64,000 bases of DNA, from positions 19,923 to 83,922 of the forward strand of contig JAHJLN010000160.1 in NCBI GenBank assembly GCA_018821715.1. Direction: 5' to 3'. Each line of letters begins with the position of its first letter. The first letter of the stretch is position 1. A model generated the notes under the pieces. It searched no databases. It was not told the DNA's origin and was given only the letters and a program-made list of their open reading frames with translations. Positions 26,391 through 35,435 of this stretch are shown piece after piece. Source of the stretch: Pseudomonadota bacterium. GTDB lineage: Bacteria; Desulfobacterota; Desulfobacteria; Desulfobacterales; Desulfobacteraceae. A program made the translations under genes and the position numbers.

Positions 26391-27551
26391 ATGTCCAGAC
26401 TACCTTTTATGAAAGGCGCTTTAAACGATATCACGGTTCTCGACTTTTCCCGCCTTCTGCCCGGCCCCTATTGTTCCATGATTCTGGCAGACCATGGTGC
26501 CAGAGTAATTTCAGTGGAAGATCATCGGTACAAGGCTGACGGATATTACATAACGCCGCTTTATCGCAATAAGCAACACATTACCTTGAATTTGAAAACC
26601 AATGCCGGTAAAAAGATTTTTTTCGAATTGGCCCAAAAAGCTGACGTCATTCTGGAAGGATTCAGACCCGGGGTGGCGCAAAAATTAGGGGTCGACTATG
26701 ATACTGTCCTTCGACTGAATCCTGAAATTATCTACTGTTCTATTACCGGATATGGCCAGACCGGTGGTAAAAAGGATTTGGTTGGCCATGATGTGAACTA
26801 CCTTAGCTATTCCGGGGTCCTGGACCTGATGGGCGAACAAAATAGATGTCCGAGCATTCCCGGTGTGCAGTTTGCAGATATCGCTGCAGGCGGTATGAAC
26901 GCAGCTCTCGGTATTCTTCTGGCATTGTTTCACCGTTCCCAAAGCGGCAGAGGCCAATTTATTGATATATCCATGACGGACGGGATGGTCTCCTTTTTAC
27001 CGGTTCCTCTTCACTTCTTTCAGAAAGACGGCGGTCTTCCCAAGCGGGGAGCCTCGCTGCTCTCACACAAATATGCCTGTTACAACACCTATGAGACGGC
27101 AGATAAAAAACATATCTCTGTTGGTGCACTGGAAGGCCGATTCTGGAAAAAGCTCTGCTATTATTTGGGGTTTCCAGAATATGAATCAGAACAATTTAAT
27201 GAAAAAAGGAGGGATCAAATCCTGGGGCATTTCAAAGAAGCCTTTAAAAAGAAAACCCAGGCCCAATGGAACCGAATACTGGAAAAATTGGATGCATGTT
27301 ACAGCCCAGTGCAGGATTTAAGTGATGTATTGCAGTCCGGTTTTTTGCGCAAAAGAAAAATGATCATGGATTTTTCAGACAGAAACGGAGAAAAAATCAC
27401 GGCTATCGGTGTCCCCATCAAACTCAGCAAAACGCCCGGCTCTTTACGCACACCACCTGTGGGTTTTGGTGAGAGTACAACAGATGTACTTAGAGAGCTT
27501 GGATATAATGAAAACCAGATACAAAATTTTCACATCTCAGATGTGATTTAA
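26391..27551 (+). CDS. CoA-transferase family III protein, alpha-methylacyl-CoA-racemase-like
   Basis: A 386-aa CaiB/BaiF-fold protein. Two features point to racemase (AMACR/Mcr) rather than CoA-transferase chemistry: GHDVNYLSYSGVLDLMG, with the AMACR-type His at about 133, and FADIAAGGMNAALGI, with the Asp at about 163. In Mycobacterium Mcr the paired His and Asp are the two acid/base residues. Formyl-CoA-type transferases instead use an Asp nucleophile in a different context. An enzyme that epimerises 2-methylacyl-CoA fits well with the HSD10-like dehydrogenase and SCP-x thiolase of the divergent operon. Good ribosome site AAGGAGATCTGCAT. Transferase activity cannot be excluded from sequence. 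Confidence 0.85.
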   Translation: MSRLPFMKGALNDITVLDFSRLLPGPYCSMILADHGARVISVEDHRYKADGYYITPLYRNKQHITLNLKTNAGKKIFFELAQKADVILEGFRPGVAQKLGVDYDTVLRLNPEIIYCSITGYGQTGGKKDLVGHDVNYLSYSGVLDLMGEQNRCPSIPGVQFADIAAGGMNAALGILLALFHRSQSGRGQFIDISMTDGMVSFLPVPLHFFQKDGGLPKRGASLLSHKYACYNTYETADKKHISVGALEGRFWKKLCYYLGFPEYESEQFNEKRRDQILGHFKEAFKKKTQAQWNRILEKLDACYSPVQDLSDVLQSGFLRKRKMIMDFSDRNGEKITAIGVPIKLSKTPGSLRTPPVGFGESTTDVLRELGYNENQIQNFHISDVI

Positions 27552-27727
27552 AATCATTAGCATCTAAACTTGTTTATATGAAAAAAGTCGGCCATTTCTT
27601 ACCGCTTCTTTCATGACTTGTGAAAGGCAAACCCTGATAAAATAACGGGTCAGTCCTTGGTGTTAGTAAGTAATCGACAGACAACACCCCTTTTTGGGCA
27701 AAAGTGTTTTAGGATAAGAGGTGACTT

Positions 27728-29854
27728 GTGATTTTTATTTCTTTCAAATTAAAACAAAAGATTTTAAGTGTTATTGTACTGGTTGTTGCAATTGTCATGG
27801 TGATTTCATCTCTGGCAGTGTCTTATGTGATTTATCAGCAAAATGTGACCACAACAAATACAAATATTGTTGTGGCCGTCGATAATATCAAAAATAAGAT
27901 CTTAGAAATCCAGGATGACCTGGTAATAAGGACGAATCAAACAATTAGAATCTTTACGGTTGGAGAGAACGTCAAGTTCATTGTTGAATTCAAGGAAAAA
28001 TCAGGCCTTGGTATGACTGGGACTTCATTCTCAAGTCTTGCCAATGCAGCTTTTGCCCTGTGTTCTACCAGTGATATCAATAAAATGGCTGTATATGACG
28101 CCAAAGGGGAATTGATTGCATTTTCAAAAAAAAATGCAGGTGGTTCCATGCTTGTTGGATACCATTATATCAATCCTAAAAGGGCATTCGATTATCTTCT
28201 TTTAAAGGGCGATGACCAGGTTGAGGGCAATAATTGGCAAACAAGTGAAAAAATCAATGAACTTGGAATTCCGGTTTTAAGAACCAACTTTTCTTCCAAA
28301 GCGACTCAAAAATCTGTCGTTAAAACCGATAACGGCCTATCCATAGATGTGACAATTCCTGTGATGGTTGATGTCTATAATAACAAAACAGATAAAATGG
28401 AACCTGGTTTTTTCGGTTTTGTCGTTGTGTCAAAATTACTGGGAAGAAGCTTTGTTCGACAAATGACGGAGCTGACAAACATGAAGATTAATATTTTTGC
28501 AGGGGATAATCTGTCTGTAGGAGATCTTGCAGAATATAAAACCATTGCCAAATCCGGTTTACCTGATCGCATTGATTTTTCATGGAAATTAAAAAACCAG
28601 GTTGTAGTTTTAAATAAGACAATCGTTAATGACAAGAATTTTATCCAGGGAATTTTGCCGATTTATTCCAATGGGCACTTTGATGGGGCCATAACAGCGC
28701 TCAATTCCACACAAACTATTATCGACAATACCAAACAGGTAGTGTATGTTCTTGTCGTTGTCTATCTGTGCTGTATTGTTCTTATCATTCCTGTTGCACT
28801 TTTTGTTTCAGGAACCATCGTAAAATCCATCCTCAAAGTCACACAAAGTCTCAAAGACGTTGCACAGGGAGAAGGCGACCTGACCAAGAGGATTGAGATC
28901 AAGTCAAAAGACGAGATCGGGGAATTGTCTCAATGGTTTAATCTCTTCATAGAAAAACTGCAGGCCATGATTTTAGATATTTCTAAAAGCTCTCAGGCTC
29001 TATCCCGGTTTGCAAATGTGACCAAAGAACAGTCAGGGCAGATATCTGACAGTTCTAACGATATGTCAAACATCACAAAAACCGTAACAAAATCAACAAC
29101 TAAAATGAGTTCAAGTATTACATCTATTTCCTCAGTGGTCGGCCAAGCCTCTGATAAACTTGATATTGTTGCTTCTTCAACAGAAGAAATGACGGCAACA
29201 ATTAATGAAATCGCAAAAAATGCTGAAACTGCAAGAATAATGAGTGTTGATACTGGTCAAAAGATTAAAAAGGCTGCCTTGCAGGTCAACCGGCTTGGGG
29301 TGGATATCAAAGAGATAAATGTTTTCAGAGAATCAATTAATGAAATTTCAGAGCAGACAAATCTTTTAGCGTTGAATGCAACTATTGAAGCGGCCAGGGC
29401 CGGAGATTCAGGGAAAGGCTTTGCCGTTGTGGCGGGAGAAATAAAAGAACTGGCACGACAGACAGCCGTTGCAACAGAGGATATTAAGGTAAAAATTGAA
29501 AATATTCAAAATTCAGCAAATATAACCGAGAATGAAATGGCGAGCATCTCACAGGTATTCAGCGATATGAATGGCGTGGTCAATGAGATCGCATCCTCTA
29601 TTGAAGAACAATCCGCTGCTACAAAGGAAATTTCAGATAACACGTCCATCGTTGCAAGCGGGATCAGTGATGTGAATATACAGATTGTCCAGTTTGATAA
29701 TTTAACAGCCCAGATTGCCGAAGATATGAAAAAAGTGAGTGTAGCAAGTGTCAGTATGTCTGAAAACTGTAGGAATATCAATTCAGATGCCCAAAAAATG
29801 CAACAACAGACAAATAAGCTTGATAGTTTAATGAGTAAATTTGTCATTGAGTGA
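27728..29854 (+). CDS. Methyl-accepting chemotaxis protein with periplasmic Cache-type sensor
   Basis: A 708-aa receptor starting from GTG, supported by AAGAGGTGACTT just upstream. TM1 is at about residues 12-35. A large periplasmic double-Cache-like region follows (about 36-335, with [18 protein letters not shown] and [15 protein letters not shown]), then TM2 at about 338-362 and a HAMP domain. The cytoplasmic helical hairpin has the conserved tip [36 protein letters not shown]. No CheR-binding pentapeptide is present at the C-terminus (ends MSKFVIE). It signals to CheA/CheW, which are not in the window. The ligand is unknown. Its position after the uptake operon may reflect sensing of the same compound, but that is speculation. 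Confidence 0.92.
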   Translation: MIFISFKLKQKILSVIVLVVAIVMVISSLAVSYVIYQQNVTTTNTNIVVAVDNIKNKILEIQDDLVIRTNQTIRIFTVGENVKFIVEFKEKSGLGMTGTSFSSLANAAFALCSTSDINKMAVYDAKGELIAFSKKNAGGSMLVGYHYINPKRAFDYLLLKGDDQVEGNNWQTSEKINELGIPVLRTNFSSKATQKSVVKTDNGLSIDVTIPVMVDVYNNKTDKMEPGFFGFVVVSKLLGRSFVRQMTELTNMKINIFAGDNLSVGDLAEYKTIAKSGLPDRIDFSWKLKNQVVVLNKTIVNDKNFIQGILPIYSNGHFDGAITALNSTQTIIDNTKQVVYVLVVVYLCCIVLIIPVALFVSGTIVKSILKVTQSLKDVAQGEGDLTKRIEIKSKDEIGELSQWFNLFIEKLQAMILDISKSSQALSRFANVTKEQSGQISDSSNDMSNITKTVTKSTTKMSSSITSISSVVGQASDKLDIVASSTEEMTATINEIAKNAETARIMSVDTGQKIKKAALQVNRLGVDIKEINVFRESINEISEQTNLLALNATIEAARAGDSGKGFAVVAGEIKELARQTAVATEDIKVKIENIQNSANITENEMASISQVFSDMNGVVNEIASSIEEQSAATKEISDNTSIVASGISDVNIQIVQFDNLTAQIAEDMKKVSVASVSMSENCRNINSDAQKMQQQTNKLDSLMSKFVIE

Positions 29855-29960
29855 GTAAGCAAAAGACAGCACTCTTTTTCATAGACAGGAACCCAAATCA
29901 AATAATGAAAGAATATAATGAATTGATTGGGTAAACTGATCAATTCATATATGCCGATGT

Positions 29961-30028
29961 CCGGAGGCACCCATCTCCGGCAATTATCTGTTGCGGGGGC
30001 TTTACTCCCCTAAACCCCCGCAACAGAT
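29961..30028. repeat. Tandem hairpins, one with a 14-bp perfect stem
   Basis: A small hairpin CCGGAG-N8-CTCCGG (29961-29980) is followed by ATCTGTTGCGGGGG (29986-29999) and its exact complement CCCCCGCAACAGAT (30015-30028) around a 15-nt loop that itself contains CTCCCC. No T-run follows, so a simple terminator is unlikely. The G5/C5 'GGGGGC-TTTACTCCCCTAAA-CCCCCG' layout looks like a dispersed REP-type repeat. Confidence 0.6.
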
Positions 30029-30132
30029 CCAAGCCGGGCAGCAAAATTAAATATGGAAATTTAAAAGATCTTTTGGAATGTTATTTTATTTTCGTGCTGA
30101 TGATGGCATAATAGTTTAATACAGAACGAAAA

Positions 30133-30185
30133 ACGAGTGCAAAAAATGACGATCATAAAATAATCTGCCTGGTTTTTGCACTCGT
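30133..30185. terminator. 13-bp inverted repeat between convergent genes
   Basis: ACGAGTGCAAAAA (30133-30145) pairs with TTTTTGCACTCGT (30173-30185) across 27 bases. It sits between the convergent chemoreceptor and oadB-like genes. It could end transcription in both directions, although the loop is long. Confidence 0.4.
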
Positions 30186-30222
30186 TAATATCTTGAGTAA
30201 GTCTGGTTGGCAAAATATAAGG

Positions 30223-31353
30223 TTATTTTGCCATCAGGCTCCATAAAACGCCAGCTGCAATGGCGGATCCGATAACACCGGACACATTGGGCGCCATGGC
30301 GTGCATGAGCAGAAAGTTGGTCGGATCTTCTTTCTGGCCCACTATCTGGACAACGCGGGCTGAATCCGGAACAGCAGATACCCCTGCCGCCCCTAACAAG
30401 GGATTGATTTTTGATTTTAAGAACAGGTTCATAAATTTTGCAAAGAGAACGCCTGCTGCGGTTGCCAGACAAAATGAAAATGCACCAAGCGCAAAAATAC
30501 CCACTGAACTTTTGGTCAGGAAAACATCTCCCTGGGTACTTGCGCCGACTGTAACGCCCAGCAGTATGGTTGCCGTATCAATAATGGCATTTCTTGCCGT
30601 CTGGGCAAGTCTTTCAGTGACAACCGCTTCTTTTAAAAGATTTCCAAAGCAGAGCATTCCCAAAAGCGGAAGCGCTGCAGGAGCAAGGAAACAGCAGAGA
30701 AGAAAAGCAAGGATGGGGAATATTATTTTTTCTCTTTTAGTAACTTCCCTTGGTTCTTCCATTCTGATCAACCGTTCCTTCCGGGTTGTCAGAAGTCTCA
30801 TGATCGGGGGCTGGATCACGGGAACCAGTGCCATGTAGGAGTAGGCAGCCACGGCTATGGGACCGATCAACATCGGCGCTAATTTGGCTGTCAAAAAAAT
30901 TGCCGTCGGACCGTCCGCGCCGCCGATAATCCCGATGGAAGCCGCTTCATTCGGGGCAAATCCAAGGGCCAGAGCCCCTAAAAAGGTAATAAAGATACCT
31001 GTCTGGGCAGCCGCGCCCAGCAGCATCAGAACCGGCCGTGCCAGAAGAGTGGAAAAATCCGTCATGGCGCCGATACCCAAAAAGATAAGGGGCGGATAAA
31101 TCCCCTGGGTCACACCGAAATATAAATAATGAAGAACTGAATTATTTTCATAGATTCCCAACCCCAATCCTTTAAATATGGGAATATTTCCGATGAGCAT
31201 GCCAAATCCGATGGGCACTAAAAGCAATGGTTCATAATCCTTGGCAATTCCAAGATAGATAAAGATTATCCCGACAACAATCATGATAAGATAACGATAA
31301 TCCCATAGATAGAACCCGGTGTTATGATAAAACTCTAAAAATAACGTATCCAT
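30223..31353 (-). CDS. Sodium-pump decarboxylase beta subunit (OadB/GcdB/MmdB family)
   Basis: A 376-aa polytopic membrane protein that couples decarboxylation of a carboxybiotin carrier to Na+ export. Family hallmarks are [20 protein letters not shown], the conserved sodium-path segment [20 protein letters not shown], and [20 protein letters not shown] near the C-terminus. Ribosome site AAGAGGAAATAAAAT. The gamma-type subunit is just upstream. No carboxyltransferase (alpha) or biotin carrier gene is present nearby, so the substrate (oxaloacetate, methylmalonyl-CoA or glutaconyl-CoA) is undetermined. The long plus-strand ORF 260-838 bases inside it is a shadow. Confidence 0.93.
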   Translation of the reverse strand: MDTLFLEFYHNTGFYLWDYRYLIMIVVGIIFIYLGIAKDYEPLLLVPIGFGMLIGNIPIFKGLGLGIYENNSVLHYLYFGVTQGIYPPLIFLGIGAMTDFSTLLARPVLMLLGAAAQTGIFITFLGALALGFAPNEAASIGIIGGADGPTAIFLTAKLAPMLIGPIAVAAYSYMALVPVIQPPIMRLLTTRKERLIRMEEPREVTKREKIIFPILAFLLCCFLAPAALPLLGMLCFGNLLKEAVVTERLAQTARNAIIDTATILLGVTVGASTQGDVFLTKSSVGIFALGAFSFCLATAAGVLFAKFMNLFLKSKINPLLGAAGVSAVPDSARVVQIVGQKEDPTNFLLMHAMAPNVSGVIGSAIAAGVLWSLMAK

Positions 31354-31395
31354 ATTTTATTTCCTCTTGCGTGTCATATATTTTTCAGACCAATT

Positions 31396-31848
31396 TTAGC
31401 ATGAAAAGATTTTATCAAACCTATCCTTGTTCCAGGTAAAAAACCCAGCGCCGTCAGGGATGATTATTTTTGTTTTGAGAAGCGTGTTCAGGTTTGAATG
31501 CGGGTCCATCAAACCACTGATACAGGCAAGATGAAGCAGTCGTGACAATGAAAAATGATCTTCCATGGTCCTTGCAAGAAGGCCAAACTGCTTTGCAACT
31601 TCTTTCTGGCTTTCTGTAAAAACAACTCTGTCAGAGATATGTTTTTCCTGCTGTTCATCCGGTTTCTCTTCCTGTTTCTTTGCTCTAAAGAACGCTTTGA
31701 TTTTTGAGGGATCTTCCCATAAAGCCAAGACCTTATAAAGTTTTGAAATCACAAAAGAAAGCATTACAAGGCCTGAAAATACGATGGTGATGCCGACAAC
31801 GGAAATTGCCCATCCATTATTGGCATTAATTGCTTCTAATCCGTACAA
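31396..31848 (-). CDS. OadG-like gamma subunit of a sodium-pump decarboxylase
   Basis: A 150-aa protein with a single N-terminal transmembrane helix (WAISVVGITIVFSGLVMLSFVISKLY) preceded by the short periplasmic YGLEAINAN. A charged linker (about 55-95) and a C-terminal globular part without obvious biotin motif (no MKM) follow. OadG subunits anchor and stabilise the alpha/beta complex. Here the C-terminal part (SLSRLLHLACISGLMDPHSNLNTLL...) is longer than in classic ~85-aa OadG. It sits 42 bp upstream of the beta-subunit gene in the same direction. Confidence 0.78.
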   Translation of the reverse strand: MYGLEAINANNGWAISVVGITIVFSGLVMLSFVISKLYKVLALWEDPSKIKAFFRAKKQEEKPDEQQEKHISDRVVFTESQKEVAKQFGLLARTMEDHFSLSRLLHLACISGLMDPHSNLNTLLKTKIIIPDGAGFFTWNKDRFDKIFSC

Positions 31849-31863
31849 GCGGTTACCTCCATG

Positions 31864-32313
31864 TTAAAAAATTTCCAAAAGACCCAAGCCATCAACCTCT
31901 TTTACAAATGGTGCCGTGGTGTCAAGATATTCCTGCCAGGATTCCATAATGATTGCAGCGGCTTGTGAATCTTCCTGGATAACAGCTAAAAAATCCTGTC
32001 TTGAAATGACAAACACATTTCCTTTTTCAAGAACCGTCAGGGTCGTTTTATAGACACCTTTGACAGATAAAAGTTCCAGTCCGATGAAATCTCCGGAAGT
32101 GCTTAAAACAACTGATTTGCCTTTATCCATAGACACCAGGAGTGTGCCCTTGTCTAACAGAAAAAAGAGCTGGGCTTCATCTTTGGCATTTACCAGGACC
32201 TCTCCCGGCTGTATTTCCCATTTGCCGAAAAGGGGTGCCAGCCGTTCAATATCAGATTCTTCAAGAGAACTGAAAACAGATGACTGGGATAGAAGTTCTT
32301 TGATATTACTCAT
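31864..32313 (-). CDS. Single-domain cyclic-nucleotide-binding (CRP-like) protein without HTH
   Basis: A 149-aa protein made of one cNMP-binding beta-roll: SQSSVFSSLEESDIERLAPLFGKWEIQPGEVLVNAKDEAQLFFLLDKGTLLVS, followed by the phosphate-binding-cassette region SGDFIGLELL. The usual Arg of the cassette (RxA) is absent, with K/T at the equivalent stretch, so cNMP binding is doubtful. There is no DNA-binding domain, so it is likely a protein-level regulator. It is the first gene of the three-gene leftward unit with OadG and OadB (15-bp gap), which hints at regulation of the sodium pump or its absent partners. Confidence 0.8.
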   Translation of the reverse strand: MSNIKELLSQSSVFSSLEESDIERLAPLFGKWEIQPGEVLVNAKDEAQLFFLLDKGTLLVSMDKGKSVVLSTSGDFIGLELLSVKGVYKTTLTVLEKGNVFVISRQDFLAVIQEDSQAAAIIMESWQEYLDTTAPFVKEVDGLGLLEIF

Positions 32314-32479
32314 TATTTCCCCGTAATAATTAATCTGCTTGTTATAAAAGGAATCTATTCAAGCATATTTTATAAGTCCTGTCGATAGAAAAATCCTGAC
32401 TGATAGATATATCGTTTAGCTTTATAAAATAAATCTTTATTTAAAAACAATACTGTCTGATTTTTATGGATCATTCTTA

Positions 32480-32509
32480 TTGACTGTAAATACTTAAATA
32501 TCGTACTAT
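32480..32509 (+). promoter_or_regulatory. Sigma-70-like promoter of the BMP transporter operon
   Basis: TTGACT (32480-32485), 18-bp spacer, TACTAT (32504-32509), 39 bp upstream of the ATG at 32548, in an AT-rich divergent region. Recognised by eye only. Confidence 0.45.
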
Positions 32510-32547
32510 CTCTAAAATTTTGTCAATCTAAAAAAAGGAGTATAACG

Positions 32548-33837
32548 ATGAAAAAAAGGGGTGTTGTCATAGCATGGTGCTTAATTTTGTTATTTGGCCT
32601 GTTCTTTTTCTCTTGCGGGCAACAGGATCAAAACCAGGTTGATACTTCAAAGATTGAACAGCAGATCGCTGAATTGTCAAAACGGATAGACGACTTATCC
32701 CAAAAAGTTGCCGCACTCTCCCCTGAAACAGCCATGGAAAATCCTGAAGCACCTGCTGAAAAACTAAAAGCAGGGTTTATTTATGTCGGCCCTGTTGGTG
32801 ATTACGGCTGGTCCCATGCCCATGATCTGGGAAGAAAATTTGCAGAAAAAAAATTGCCCTGGCTTGAAACCACCTATGTTGAATCTGTTGCAGAATCAGA
32901 TAGTGCAAGAATCATGGACCGCCTTATTCAGGAACAAAAATGCGACGTGGTTTTCACTACAAGCTTTGGATACATGGAAGATACCATTGCCGCCGGCACC
33001 CGGTATCCTGATAAGCTGTTCATGCATTGTTCAGGATTTAAACGATCTGATAATGTTGGAACCTATTTTGGGGATCTTTACCAGATGTATTATTTGAACG
33101 GCATTATGGCCGGTGCATTGACCAAGACCAATAAAATAGGGTATGTCGCAGCCTTTCCAATCCCGGAACTGGTTCGTCATATTGACGCCTATGCCCTGGG
33201 TATCAAAGCTGCAAACCCGAATGCCAGACTCCATGTAAAATGGATTTATGCCTGGTACGGCCCGGACAAGGCAAAAGAAGCTGCCGAGGCATTGATTGCA
33301 GAAGGCTGTGACGCCCTTGCCTTTACCGAAGATACGCCTTCAGTCATTGAAGTCGGCCAGAGCCATGCGGAAAAAGGCAAACAAATTTATACCTTCAGCC
33401 ATTATTCCGCCATGCAGCCCTATGGCGTTGATTCTGTTGTTTCAGGACAATTCATGGACTGGGGGGGAATGTATGCCCAGATTCTTGAAGACATTCATAA
33501 CAAAACCTGGACCAACGAGGATGTCTGGTGGCTTGCCAAAGAAAAAGCCGCCATCCTTGGCGGCAGTGAAACTGAAATCATCAATCCCAAGTTTGTGCCC
33601 GCTTTAAAAGAAGCAATGATTGATACTAAAGAATTTGGCAACATTTCTGCGTACGAACTTGTGATAAAACGATACGAACAGATGAAGCAAGGGGTTGATG
33701 TGTTTGACCCGTTTACAGGCCCCATCACCGATAATCAGGGAAACCTGAAAATAAATGCCGGGGAAAAAGCGTCAAAACAAGATCTTCTGAGCATGATGTA
33801 TTATGTGGATAATGTTGAAGGCTCCATCCCCAAATAA
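32548..33837 (+). CDS. BMP-family (nucleoside-type) ABC substrate-binding lipoprotein
   Basis: A 429-aa lipoprotein: signal peptide with lipobox ending FFFSC at about residue 23. A 30-residue coiled-coil-like stretch (IEQQIAELSKRIDDLSQKVAAL) tethers it. The BMP/PnrA-like binding domain then begins KAGFIYVGPVGDYGWSHAHDLGRKFAE. Other family marks are GYVAAFPIPELVRHIDAYALGIKAANP and the C-terminal FDPFTGPITDNQG. The family binds purine nucleosides and related compounds for BmpA-NupABC-type importers. The coiled-coil spacer is not usual for the family. It is followed by a strong terminator, then ATPase and two permeases. Confidence 0.92.
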   Translation: MKKRGVVIAWCLILLFGLFFFSCGQQDQNQVDTSKIEQQIAELSKRIDDLSQKVAALSPETAMENPEAPAEKLKAGFIYVGPVGDYGWSHAHDLGRKFAEKKLPWLETTYVESVAESDSARIMDRLIQEQKCDVVFTTSFGYMEDTIAAGTRYPDKLFMHCSGFKRSDNVGTYFGDLYQMYYLNGIMAGALTKTNKIGYVAAFPIPELVRHIDAYALGIKAANPNARLHVKWIYAWYGPDKAKEAAEALIAEGCDALAFTEDTPSVIEVGQSHAEKGKQIYTFSHYSAMQPYGVDSVVSGQFMDWGGMYAQILEDIHNKTWTNEDVWWLAKEKAAILGGSETEIINPKFVPALKEAMIDTKEFGNISAYELVIKRYEQMKQGVDVFDPFTGPITDNQGNLKINAGEKASKQDLLSMMYYVDNVEGSIPK

Positions 33838-33853
33838 TTAAAATAATATCCAG

Positions 33854-33891
33854 AAAAAAACGCCGGAGAACATTTTTCCCGGCGTTTTTTT
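33854..33891 (+). terminator. Rho-independent terminator inside the BMP transporter operon
   Basis: AAAAAAACGCCGG (33854-33866) and CCGGCGTTTTTTT (33879-33891) form a perfect 13-bp stem with a T-run, 17 bp after the binding-protein stop and 10 bp before the ATPase start. It would keep the binding protein in molar excess over the membrane components. Confidence 0.85.
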
Positions 33892-33901
33892 AAAGCGTCT
33901 T

Positions 33902-35416
33902 ATGAAAAAAATTCAGCGCCTTGAAATGAAAGCAATCTCAAAATCATTTCACGGCATACCTGCCAATCAGGACATTCATCTTTCCATTGAATCCGGTGAA
34001 ATCCTGGGACTTCTGGGCGAAAACGGGGCAGGGAAAACCACATTGATGAATATTTTGTATGGTCTTTACCAGCCGGATGCAGGTCAAATCAGCATCAATG
34101 GTAAGGGCATCCGGATCAGCAATCCTGTTGAATCCATCCACCACGGTATTGGAATGGTGCATCAGCACTTCATGCTCGTACAGAATCATTCAGTGATTGA
34201 AAATATTGCATTGGGCTATAAAAAAACGCCTTTTTTTTTCCCAAAAACAAAAATAAGAAAAAAAGTTGAAGACTTTTCTAAAAATTTTGATTTCCATCTT
34301 GATCCTGAAAAAAAGGTCTGGCAGCTGTCAGCCGGGGAACAGCAGCGCATCGAAATTATTAAAGCGCTTTTAAATGGTGCCGACCTTCTTATTCTTGATG
34401 AACCCACTTCTGTTTTAACCCCTTTGGAAATCAAAGAATTGATTTCCATATTAAGACAGATGAAGGCCAAGGGCCATATGGTCATTTTCATTTCCCACAA
34501 GCTGGATGAAATCATGGATATCTGTGACCGGGTCATGGTGCTCCAAAAAGGAAAAATTGCGGGAAGCTCCGACACAAAAGATACGGATAAGCAATCCCTT
34601 GCCAGGATGATGGTGGGCAGGGATGTTGTCTTTAATATCCACAGAGAAAAAATTACAAGGGGCGAAAAAATATTATCTGTAAAAAATATTAATGCCCTGG
34701 GAGATAAAGGGCTTTTTGCCGTTAAAAATATCTCATTTGAACTTTTTAAAAATGAAATATTCGGTGTTGCCGGGGTTTCCGGCAATGGACAAAGAGAGCT
34801 TGCAGAAGCCATAACAGGCATCAGGCCCCTCTTTTCCGGGCAAATTAAAATCAATGGCAAAGACATCACCAATAAATCGCCTAGAACCATTTATGACAAC
34901 GGCGTTTCCCATGTCCCGGAAGAAAGAATGCGGTTTGGAATCGTTCCGGGTCTTTCCTTATATGATAATGCCATTCTAAAACAGCACCACACAAAAAAAT
35001 TTTCCGGGCGCTGTTTCCTCAACTACAAAAAGATCAAAGATCATACAAGTGCCATTATCAATGCCTTTAAAATTTCCACCCATTCCATAAGCAACCAGGT
35101 CAGAAACCTTTCCGGCGGTAACATCCAGAAGCTGATCCTAGGAAGGGAAATCAGCGAAACACCACGGCTTCTCGTGGCGTCTCACCCTACCTATGGACTG
35201 GATGTCGGGGCAACGGAATTCTTAAGAAATCACCTTTTGGAACTTCGGAAACAAGGCAGCACCGTGCTCCTCTTTTCCGAAGATCTTGAAGAAATATTTG
35301 AACTGTGCGACCGGGTTGCCGTTATTTTTGATGGGCAATTCATGGCCGTTCTTGATTCAGATGATGAACAGCTTTGTGATATCGGCCTGATGATGGCCGG
35401 CTCAAAAAGAGTCTGA
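33902..35416 (+). CDS. Nucleoside/sugar-type ABC transporter ATPase with two ABC domains
   Basis: A 504-aa protein with two fused nucleotide-binding domains of the CUT2/NupA type. Domain 1 is complete: Walker A LLGENGAGKTTL, signature LSAGEQQRIEIIKALL, Walker B LLILDEPTSVLTP. Domain 2 is the degenerate kind usual in this family: Walker-A-like GVSGNGQRELA, signature LSGGNIQKLILGRE, and SHPTYGLDVGAT in place of a normal Walker B, with no catalytic Glu. It energises uptake by the following two permeases. No good ribosome site is visible at ATG 33902. A second Met at residue 9 is an alternative start. Confidence 0.92.
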   Translation: MKKIQRLEMKAISKSFHGIPANQDIHLSIESGEILGLLGENGAGKTTLMNILYGLYQPDAGQISINGKGIRISNPVESIHHGIGMVHQHFMLVQNHSVIENIALGYKKTPFFFPKTKIRKKVEDFSKNFDFHLDPEKKVWQLSAGEQQRIEIIKALLNGADLLILDEPTSVLTPLEIKELISILRQMKAKGHMVIFISHKLDEIMDICDRVMVLQKGKIAGSSDTKDTDKQSLARMMVGRDVVFNIHREKITRGEKILSVKNINALGDKGLFAVKNISFELFKNEIFGVAGVSGNGQRELAEAITGIRPLFSGQIKINGKDITNKSPRTIYDNGVSHVPEERMRFGIVPGLSLYDNAILKQHHTKKFSGRCFLNYKKIKDHTSAIINAFKISTHSISNQVRNLSGGNIQKLILGREISETPRLLVASHPTYGLDVGATEFLRNHLLELRKQGSTVLLFSEDLEEIFELCDRVAVIFDGQFMAVLDSDDEQLCDIGLMMAGSKRV

Positions 35417-35435
35417 CAGCAGTGAGATAATAAGA

